47,653 nt of DNA from Schizophyllum amplum (Eukaryota; Basidiomycota; Agaricomycetes; Agaricales; Schizophyllaceae). The translations under genes were made by a program, and so were the position numbers. The number at the start of each line of letters is the position of its first letter. The stretch's first letter is position 1. Positions 11,808-20,500 of the stretch are shown here, in pieces. The notes under the pieces are model-generated. The model was not told the DNA's origin. It saw only the letters and a list, made by a program, of their open reading frames with translations, and searched no databases. The stretch spans positions 1 through 47,653 of the forward strand of contig VDMD01000160.1 in NCBI GenBank assembly GCA_007026445.1, given 5' to 3'.

Positions 11808-12752
11808 ATGCCTTCCAGGTTCGCCGACACACCGATGGATGGATTCCCTGACTGGCTGAAGGAGAAGCCTTTCTCGCCCTCCGCCAACGACGCGATGTGC
11901 AACATCATGCTTGCTTGCAAAGACCGAATTGGCGACCTGACTCCTTCGTCGTCGGAGTCGGGCCCTTCCGACTACTACGTCCTGCTTCGGCGCTACCTAC
12001 ATGTTCTCGCCAAATGTAACTGTGCTATTATCACCGTCATGCTCGCCGACCTCACGCTGACTGAAGACGAGCACATCGAGCTCCTGAAAATGGAAGACTC
12101 TCACATGGCGCGTTTGCTCGAGACGACGAATGGCTTGGAAGTGGCTAGAGCTCGCTCAAAGCCAAAAACCAAAATTCGGTCAAGGTGTGTCTTGACGCCA
12201 ATCTGTAGCTGCTGTCGTTTCTCATATTGTGCGACAGCAAGGGTCGCCGCGCTCGAGGACGTCGCCACCACTGTGATCAGACAAGCGTCTCGGCGTGCGT
12301 GTGACTCTATACGGCGTAGTGCGTCTCGTACCTTTTGCATACTCCCAATGTTGAAGCTGACCGATCTGTTAGCTTCTTGCTTGCTCGAACCCTTGTGTAA
12401 GTTGCCAACAGCTAGGGCGGTGTCCAGTAAGTTTGATTCTGCTCATCGAGGATACGTGTCTGTCTGTCTGACGACGCATTGCAGACTCGTTCCCTCCACC
12501 CGACCACGTACAATCTACGGTTTTTCCCTTGCGCTGCCACGTCAACGGCTTCTCGACCACACTACTCATGCATCTCTGATCGTGGAGCTGTGTCATCCGA
12601 TTGACCTCGACGCTGCGACTGAGTCCGTCTCTGTCCTTGCGGTCCTCGCTCCTGTCGAACGCAAGTCAACACCTATTATTATCTATCGCGTCACTCGCCA
12701 GACTCCGTCTGCACTAGCTGTCATCTCTTTGAAAGCTCCTCGATTCTGCTAA
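11808..12752 (+). CDS. hypothetical protein with a clear promoter
   Basis: I do not recognise this protein. The N-terminal 120 residues or so look genuine: MPSRFADTPMDGFPDWLKEK, then a helical stretch (DYYVLLRRYLHVLAKCN, LTLTEDEHIELLKMEDSHMA) and a basic patch. The frame is open for 314 codons, but the later part is cysteine- and arginine-rich and probably crosses introns. A likely intron is GTGTGTCTT...GCGACAG at about 12185-12237, which would give a basic SSKGRRARGRRHH segment. The exon structure and true stop are therefore uncertain. The support is the good CCAAT/TATA promoter and the coding-like first exon. It has no visible signal peptide or membrane segment. Confidence 0.45.
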   Translation: MPSRFADTPMDGFPDWLKEKPFSPSANDAMCNIMLACKDRIGDLTPSSSESGPSDYYVLLRRYLHVLAKCNCAIITVMLADLTLTEDEHIELLKMEDSHMARLLETTNGLEVARARSKPKTKIRSRCVLTPICSCCRFSYCATARVAALEDVATTVIRQASRRACDSIRRSASRTFCILPMLKLTDLLASCLLEPLCKLPTARAVSSKFDSAHRGYVSVCLTTHCRLVPSTRPRTIYGFSLALPRQRLLDHTTHASLIVELCHPIDLDAATESVSVLAVLAPVERKSTPIIIYRVTRQTPSALAVISLKAPRFC

Positions 12753-13356
12753 ATCCAACACAATACATGGCATGGCGCCCTATGAAAATCTGTTTGCTCG
12801 CAGACAGACGTTGAAACGGGATGTCCGCAGGAAGAAGTATGTGAGATTGTGCATCGTCTTGCCGACGAGGCGCAGCGCGTCACGATGCTAGTCTCTAGCA
12901 GAAATGCGAGAGGGAGGTGCACGAACTGAGCGACAGTATCCAAGCTGAACCAGGGTCCAGGACGCAGTCGGGCACACATCATCAAACACAATCTCCAAGC
13001 CACCCAGACTCACTGAACCGTTTGGTTGATGCGTGCACGGGCGCGCAAGTACAGGTGACACCTACCCGAGAGACCATCGGATTGCAAACGCCACGATGTC
13101 GCACCAACACATGATCCATGCAGAAATCTTTCACAGGACGAGTACGGATGTCGACAAGAGATAGAAAGGCAGTCAAGGCATGGTATTCACGGTACACGTA
13201 GCGACAACAAATGAGCAGAAGTGACTTCCCAGTAATTCATGCCATTAGCGAGATCACTTCTATAAGGAAGAACGGGCAGGCTTAGACCTCACGTGCCTTC
13301 CCTTACGCAGATACGGTCACGGGCACGGGCACGGGCTGGCGACTAGTAACCGAATG
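12753..13356. other. intergenic region
   Basis: No gene is supported. A small direct repeat (three CACGGG units) lies at about 13318-13336, next to the edge of the inverted dispersed-repeat copy. Confidence 0.4.
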
Positions 13357-14496
13357 GCGAAGTAGAACACTCATCTGCTGGAGCTGAGGGTGTTGGCACC
13401 GCGAAGCCGGCGTCAGGGCCCCCAACCTCGCGATGCAGAAAGAAGGGCCGGACGCCGAAAGTTGGCTTGAACGGATGTGTAGCACAGAAGCTGGTGAGGA
13501 AATGTAGCCTTGTCCGCGAGGGTCATAGGCAGCGCGCCGGCCCGCGTCGATCCCATCCTTTCCCCCTAGGAAGGATGGTCCCTATGCGACTCGGGACATG
13601 CACTCACACAGCTAGATACTCGGCGGCCATTCGACATGACCAGCTTCGGGGGCCTGGCTTAGTGGAGAACCCTGAAGCAGAGGTCCGTGTGGACACAGTA
13701 CACGCAATGTCGGCAGCTGGGCTGGACGCGGCGCCTGAAGGCCTCGCATGGGAAAATAAGCTGTCATCGGACGACTCAGCGCCTGGAAGAGGAGGTAAAA
13801 GAAAGAATCTACTTATCTGATGAAGGACAGCATAAGCTGCAGCCTGGTTGGCGTCGACCTCGTCCAACGCTCCGGTAGAAGGATGCGCGACCCGCCAGGA
13901 CCCCGGGCAATGCGCCAAGAGGTCCGATCCAAAAAGCTGGCCTTTTTGGCATTTCCGTCGCACGGATTTTAGCCATTTTGGGGGTCTTTCAGTCGCATTG
14001 AGATCGAACACGCACTTTCCAGTCAAAGTTCGTCGCACTTTGGATCGAACATGGCTAGCGACGGGTCACCGAAAACTCCAAGCCTTTGCCTTGGAAAGGT
14101 TGTGCCCAGGTTGCGCCCACCCATTTGTTGGTCTGGCGTAGCGAAAAGCTTTCGGGAATCGGGACCCCCGACGACCGTCGCATTATGGATCGAACCTGGC
14201 TATCGACGCCCTCACACGGCGCACATTGGATCAGACCTTCGACACACAAGCTGACCTATCCGGCGCATTGGGATCGGGCCTCGGCGGTTTCTGGGGGTCC
14301 AACTCGGCGCACAAGGATCGAACATATAGGCGCATTGCCCGGGGTCCTGACCCGCCGTTACCATGCACTCACCCAGCCGGGTCTCTCCTCCATTCACACT
14401 TCCAGCCACAGGCGCTGAGCTGGTCATTAAGAACGCATCGAGTAATATGGGGCGCGTCCGCGGTGCCCGTATGCCTCGCGCGAGAGAGGTCCTCTG
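13357..14496 (-). repeat. inverted copy of the dispersed repeat, split by a 452-bp element
   Basis: Read on the minus strand, this DNA is collinear with 2615-3265: the same order of landmarks (GCGAGG/CATGAGG flank, TTCACACTTCCAGCC, GACGAGG..GACGCC, CAGCTGCCGAC, TGTCGAATGGCCGC, CGCAGATGAGTG-like edge). Without the inserted element and one target-site copy it is about 680 bp, against about 650 bp for the other copy. The coding-like peptide DEVDANQAAAYAVLHQ lies here. The two copies are clearly diverged, so the duplication is not recent. Confidence 0.6.
13897..14348. mobile_element. 452-bp non-autonomous DNA transposon (MITE-like)
   Basis: The element has perfect 20-bp terminal inverted repeats, AGGACCCCGGGCAATGCGCC at 13897-13916 and its reverse complement at 14329-14348. 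It is flanked by identical 8-bp target duplications GACCCGCC at 13889-13896 and 14349-14356. The inverted repeats extend imperfectly inwards to a shared CGATCC. Inside are several degenerate copies of a motif like CGCAYNNGGATCGAAC (for example at about 14032, 14179, 14219, 14305). There is no transposase ORF. Eight-base duplications point to hAT- or P-type transposition; the AGGACC terminus is not a textbook hAT end. It interrupts the dispersed repeat, whose uninterrupted counterpart is near 2730-2765. Confidence 0.85.
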
Positions 14497-15003
14497 ACGC
14501 TACATCCCTTCTATAAGCAAGGAGGCCCTTTTTGCCGAGCTGCCGCGCTTTGACAGATTTCGAAAGTTGCCTTTCTGAGACGAAATGCGTGTGACATTTG
14601 CGTGACATACGACCCTCAACCGTCCGGTGACCTCTCTTAACAACGCAACCTTGGACTTGGCGTGTCGCGGGTCGACGCGAGCGCCACAGGCCTGCATCAT
14701 ACCTTTAATTGCACGACGACGTAGCAAGTCGATACCGTTGGACCGTTCTTGCCTTACGATCCCTTCGCAGTTTAATTCGCACATGCACCGGGTTGGATGC
14801 GTGCCACGCGTGTGGCCAAACCACGCCTCTCAAGGACTTACTACAGGCAACGGAATGGAGATAAAAAGTCTTTGAAGACACTCGGGTTTGTAAACACGGG
14901 TCTCTCCTAGTGAGTTATAAGTACTGTCTGAGTGGAAGTTCGACTTCCCAATTGGGCGTTTTGGCACGCGGCGCGATCACGTGAACGACATCTTGCCCTG
15001 CAT
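14497..15003. other. intergenic region between mobile elements
   Basis: No gene is supported. Only shadow-like short frames are present. The last eight bases, CCCTGCAT (14996-15003), are one of the target-site motifs of the hAT-like pair. Confidence 0.4.
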
Positions 15004-15955
15004 TAGCGTGGTGGAAAATACCTACCTCAATTCGCGAAAAGCTATTTTACCGGTTACTTACCGGTATGTTACCGGTAAGTTACCAGTCAGCCCTATGAAG
15101 GTCATTTGGGGCTGGTAACATTCATCACGTGACCCTCGCCGCGTGCGGCGGGACACAGCGCAAGGCTGTGGATTGCAAGCCCTCATACGCTCATGAGCTC
15201 AAGTATTAGCTATAGTCTGCATGTACATCAGTGTATATAGCACAACTCAGACTCTGATAGCAGGATGCTCAGAAATGAGATCCCCCGCGGTCTCCCGGCA
15301 AACTCCGATCACCGTGGCCGCTCGGCGCTCGCACCTCTCAGCTCTGCCATTGCCCCCCTGCGCACCTTCGAGACAAATCAAGAAAAATAGTAGATGACTA
15401 CTTAGGATAGCAGGCGTGGCCTTTGTAGTTTGCCACATGCCGCATGCTTGAATGGGAAGCATGGCAGCAGCAGACAGCAGAGTTGCCGCAGCTTGAATCA
15501 TAAACTTAAAAGCAATGACAGCAGGTACACCTCCGCTAAACGTTGTCACCCGGCGATGGGTGCTGGCACTGGTCGTCGCTGGTTTCTGGCTGTACGCGTA
15601 GTGCGCGCGACCCAAGTGCGACCGGCGCCGAGCTCAACGGAATTCACCGAGAGATGCAATTATCATTTCACTCGAAAAAAGCAATCGAAAATTCAGCTGA
15701 GTACGGAGAGGGCACCAGTATATGGTGCCATAGCGTTGGCCCTACCCCGGTACGTGGGGGACCTTGCGAAGAGACATCGATGGTGCGCGCCAGCGCGCCG
15801 CCCGAAAATTTTGGCGCACCACTGGCCCCCGCGCGCCGGGAAGGTCACGTGCACGAGGTAACTTACCGGTAAGATACTGGTAAAATACCCCCCTGCCTGG
15901 GCGTAGCGGTAACTTACCGGTAACAAAGGGTCGGGAGGTATTTTACACCACGCTA
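15004..15955 (+). mobile_element. 952-bp hAT-like non-autonomous element, left copy
   Basis: The element begins TAGCGTGGTGGAAAATACCT and ends with the complement of TAGCGTGGTGTAAAATACCT, giving about 20-bp terminal inverted repeats with one mismatch. The terminal YAGNG pattern and 8-bp target sites fit the hAT superfamily. Near both ends are ACCGGT palindromes at 15049, 15060, 15071, 15865 and 15916, plausibly subterminal transposase-binding sites. The interior encodes no recognisable transposase; its longest frames are under 150 codons. The sequence is identical, as far as I can compare it, to the reverse complement of 16348-17299. Outer flank CCCTGCAT; inner flank CCCGCCAG. Confidence 0.85.
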
Positions 15956-16347
15956 CCCGCCAGTGCGTAGTGAGTAGGAGAGCTTGTGAGTCCGGCAAGC
16001 TCCGAGGTACGAGGGGCGGGCCGGAGGTTGGTCTATGGATGATGGCAGCGATCGGAAAAGTACGATCGCCTCTTGCTGCGATCGCTCATCGCCCGCTCAT
16101 CGCAGCCGCGTCGTTGCCCTCGCCGGGCTGCACAGCTCAAGCACCCACCCACCGCACCCTCTGAAGACATTGCTGTGTCCGTGAATTAAGAGAACTAGAG
16201 TCATGTGTCAATGGTCTTAGAACTCGGCTCTGGGATCTGGGGCTGGGAGTCGTGCTCACGCGCTGATCCCCAGATCCTTCGAGCCTGTCGCCACTTCTCT
16301 CGTACTTAGTGAGTAGGAGAGCCAACAGGAGAGCGCATGATGCAGGG
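15956..16347. other. 392-bp spacer between the two hAT-like copies
   Basis: The spacer starts with CCCGCCAG (15956-15963) and ends with ATGCAGGG (16340-16347), the inner target-site motifs of the left and right copies. It holds two direct copies of TAGTGAGTAGGAGAGC at 15968-15983 and 16307-16322. No gene was recognised. Its ends match the outer flanks only in reverse complement, which suggests the spacer has been inverted. Confidence 0.7.
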
Positions 16348-17299
16348 TAGCGTGGTGTAAAATACCTCCCGACCCTTTGTTACCGGTAAGTTACCGCTAC
16401 GCCCAGGCAGGGGGGTATTTTACCAGTATCTTACCGGTAAGTTACCTCGTGCACGTGACCTTCCCGGCGCGCGGGGGCCAGTGGTGCGCCAAAATTTTCG
16501 GGCGGCGCGCTGGCGCGCACCATCGATGTCTCTTCGCAAGGTCCCCCACGTACCGGGGTAGGGCCAACGCTATGGCACCATATACTGGTGCCCTCTCCGT
16601 ACTCAGCTGAATTTTCGATTGCTTTTTTCGAGTGAAATGATAATTGCATCTCTCGGTGAATTCCGTTGAGCTCGGCGCCGGTCGCACTTGGGTCGCGCGC
16701 ACTACGCGTACAGCCAGAAACCAGCGACGACCAGTGCCAGCACCCATCGCCGGGTGACAACGTTTAGCGGAGGTGTACCTGCTGTCATTGCTTTTAAGTT
16801 TATGATTCAAGCTGCGGCAACTCTGCTGTCTGCTGCTGCCATGCTTCCCATTCAAGCATGCGGCATGTGGCAAACTACAAAGGCCACGCCTGCTATCCTA
16901 AGTAGTCATCTACTATTTTTCTTGATTTGTCTCGAAGGTGCGCAGGGGGGCAATGGCAGAGCTGAGAGGTGCGAGCGCCGAGCGGCCACGGTGATCGGAG
17001 TTTGCCGGGAGACCGCGGGGGATCTCATTTCTGAGCATCCTGCTATCAGAGTCTGAGTTGTGCTATATACACTGATGTACATGCAGACTATAGCTAATAC
17101 TTGAGCTCATGAGCGTATGAGGGCTTGCAATCCACAGCCTTGCGCTGTGTCCCGCCGCACGCGGCGAGGGTCACGTGATGAATGTTACCAGCCCCAAATG
17201 ACCTTCATAGGGCTGACTGGTAACTTACCGGTAACATACCGGTAAGTAACCGGTAAAATAGCTTTTCGCGAATTGAGGTAGGTATTTTCCACCACGCTA
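16348..17299 (-). mobile_element. 952-bp hAT-like non-autonomous element, right copy (inverted)
   Basis: This is the reverse complement of 15004-15955, with the same terminal repeats and subterminal ACCGGT motifs. Short reading frames in the two copies translate identically, so the copies are very recent, recently converted by recombination, or both. The outer flank is CTGGCGGG (17300-17307). The right end lies about 210 bp downstream of the SEC16 stop codon, so SEC16 transcripts could read into it. Confidence 0.85.
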
Positions 17300-17510
17300 C
17301 TGGCGGGCTACTCTGAGTAGGTGACTGGTCCGTGCCCAAGCCAAGACGTACAGGTAATGTCTTTGAGATGTGTTCAATTGCAAGTCGTGTGTGTTTCACC
17401 AGGTAAGCTAAGCATTCCACGAATATATATCGTCCATATTCCGTGGGTGATTCGGAAGAGGCATGTCACGTCTATGCTACATTCTTGTCATGGGGACCAG
17501 GCCGAGCAGT

Positions 17511-20500
17511 TCATTGACCAGGTTGGTTGAACACGTCTACGTACCGGCTCCGCGCCGGTCGCTTCGACGCGGAAGACCGCGGCCGCCCTGGCGGCGGAGT
17601 ACCCGCTCCTGGAGGAGCCAGCATCGAGCTGCCTGGCAGGGGCGAGCTTGGCATCGGGGGACCACCCTCGGGCGTAGGCACCAAATTCGACCGTACACGC
17701 GGAATGGTCTTGCCAGGAGGCGGACCGCTCGCCATCTCAGCCACCGACGCTGCGCGTGCAGGTGGGCGTGAGCCGCTGAGAGGCGGAGCTGCCGTCATGC
17801 GCGGGCCGCCGCTAGCCATCATGCCAGGCGACGCTGTCTGGGCACGCGGCGGCGGTGGCGGCGGCGCACTTGGTTTTGCGTCGTCCGCACCGGCCTAAAC
17901 AATCTCGCCGTGAGCCTAAGAGAGATTAGACGGCAGTAGTAGCGTACCTTCTTGTTGACCCATCGCTTCTGCTCCTTGTCGTAATAGAACGATGTCTCCT
18001 CCCCTAGACTGGCCTTGATAGGTCCCGGCCCCTGTGCCTCCGAGCTCTTCTTCCACGAGAAAGGCCACCAGCTCCCACGGGAGGATCCCGAGTTCGACTG
18101 TTGCACCGGCTGAGGATCTGGACATAGTCAGCCACTGTAACTGGACAGAGGGCAGGCAACTCACCCGGCCGCTCAGGTGCAGCAGGCTTCGCCGGCTCGG
18201 TGTTTTGCTGCGTGGCCCCGTCATCTTGCGCCCGTGCCTTGTCTTTCTTCGAGTTTCCGAAGCCAAGGTCCTCCATGTCTTCGTCATCATAAGATTGCGA
18301 AGAAGGCGGTCCCATATTGCGGAAGCTCATCGACGAAGGTGGTGCCGAGAACGGCGAGGGCGCACTGTCCATTAGCGAGATGAAACCGTCCGACGATGAC
18401 GGTACTTGTAGCCCGTCCGATACGTGCACGAAGGAGGTCGCCTTCGGCGTTTGCGACGACTGCTCTGAGTTGCTGTAGGAGCCCGCGCCCCACCAAGTCA
18501 CCTCCTGACCTTGGTCTGGTTGTTCGCCCTGGTCGGTCTGCAGTGACGACTCGTCTTGGATTGGACTAAGGGCGCTGACGGGAGCGTACGGATTGGGGGA
18601 ATGTCCGAATGGAGCCCCATAGCTCACGCTGACTGAAGCGGTGCGGTTCAGAGGCGGTGGCGCAGTCCGACGCACTTCCGCTGCAGACGACGATCGCCCA
18701 GGAGGGCCATAGGCATTGGCCCCTTCGTGCAAGTTGGTAACGGATGGGTTTGGCGACGGCTCCGTAGACGATATCGCGCTGTAGAGAGCAAATGGGCCGG
18801 AGAAAGCCTCCGTCTTCTTGGGCTCCGGCTCGGCTTCTGTATCGGCACCGGCCACCAGCTGTGTGAGACGCTTCTCGAGGAAGCCACCCACAGATGCAAG
18901 ACTTGGCTTGCTGATCTTGCCGCCGATCCATGAAGCTGACTTGTCCCCCTCGGTGTTGCCCGCAATCCTATTTGATAGCTCCTTGAGCTGTTCGAGCATC
19001 GTCATCGTATAGTACGGTGAAGGCTGGGCTAGCATAACGGAGATTGCTTCGCAGTATCTGAAGAAGCTGAATTAGCTCCAAGTACTCCGCGGAATGACGG
19101 CGCCACGAACCTCTGAGCAAGCTGCACCTCTCCAATTTCGGCCAGCATGAAAGCACGCATAAGGCGGTATGCCTGCAAATGGGAGAATCCACGGAACGGT
19201 TCTTGACCCTTCTGAGGCGTGCTCAGCGACAAGGCAAACTCGCCGATCTCGGACAAGACGACGGCTTCCGAATCCTTGTCGAAGTTCGGTGTCGTTTGAG
19301 GACCGCGCGAGCCCAACAGAACAATCCGAGTGCCCGGACTTCCGAGGCCGCCAATAGGTGAGGTCAGTGGTGACAAGAGGTAGCTGCATAGGACACGTTG
19401 GCCATGAGCTTAGATTTGAAGAAAGGTACTAACCATGCATGCGCCGCCTCTACCCATTGATTGAGCTGCAGCTGATCGCCAAGAGCAGTTATGGCTGCAG
19501 AGACGTCCGGAGCCATGTTGCTCGAGTACATCATCGCTAGCGTGTCAGTCCACTTAGCAAGAGCCTCTTCGCTGATATGCGAAGACCCGGCGGGCAGCGA
19601 AAAGTTGGGAGCCATCGGCGTCGCGCCGCTGCTCGGCGGCGGCAGCCCAGTCACAGCGGCCTGTGCGAGCAGATTGGGCGGAACCATCTCTTGCACTGCA
19701 TCGTCGTCAATACATGCATACAACAGTATAGCAGAACAACTAACCTGCAGAAGGTCCCTGTCCAGAGTATAAGCGGTATGCAACGCGCAGACTTTCGTAT
19801 CCGTTGGACACGGAAGGATGTGCCGAGAGGTCGTCTGAGCCTTTCACGCCGAGCTCGCCCTTCAGAAACTCATTTACGACCTCCTGCCATGCGTCCTTGT
19901 CCACGCTGCTCGCGATGACCATGGCGTGCGCCCAGAGCTTCTCGTCCAACGCAAGATTGTATGCTGCGCGACGCTCCCCTTTGCGAAGGAATTCCTGGAT
20001 CTTGTCCAATGTCGACGGGTGTAAGGACACAACAGAGATGGGTGCATCGCTACCAGCATTCCCTGTGAGACCAGGGCTCGAGAAGGAATGTGCTGCCGTG
20101 TCCGCAGGTGTGCTGAACGAATATGCACTGGGCGATGGCTCACTGGCACCGTCCGCGGGATACAACTGTGGCAGCAATGCGGCCCGAATTGCATTCTCGT
20201 GTTGTGATCTAGAGCAAATGAGTAAGACAGCACCTTGAGCGCAAAGTGAACTCACACTCCAGTCAGCCTTCCGTCATGCTCAACCATTACTTTGAGCAGC
20301 TTCACCAGCACCAGCTTCCCTTCCGCTCGGCGGCCTTCAGGGCTGTCACTATGCATGTAGGCAATTCCGCGCGAGAGCTCTTCCGCACGATCCTGAAGAT
20401 ATTTCAAGACGCTCGTCTTCTTTGCCTTCATCATCGACGCGTTCGTCTTCACCAAGCTTGTCGCCGTTTGCATGCCAGGGTCGCCGAGGAGCGGGCCTGG

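Noticed and set aside
15430..16873. Paired 143-, 122- and 109-codon open frames that are identical on opposite strands
   Set aside because: They are mirror translations of the two 952-bp element copies. They lack transposase motifs and typical codon structure, so they are not called as genes.
15004..17299. A single composite or fold-back transposon with 952-bp inverted ends
   Set aside because: A single insertion should give matching direct duplications at the outer edges. The outer flanks (CCCTGCAT and CTGGCGGG) differ, while each matches an inner flank, so two insertions plus an inversion fit better.
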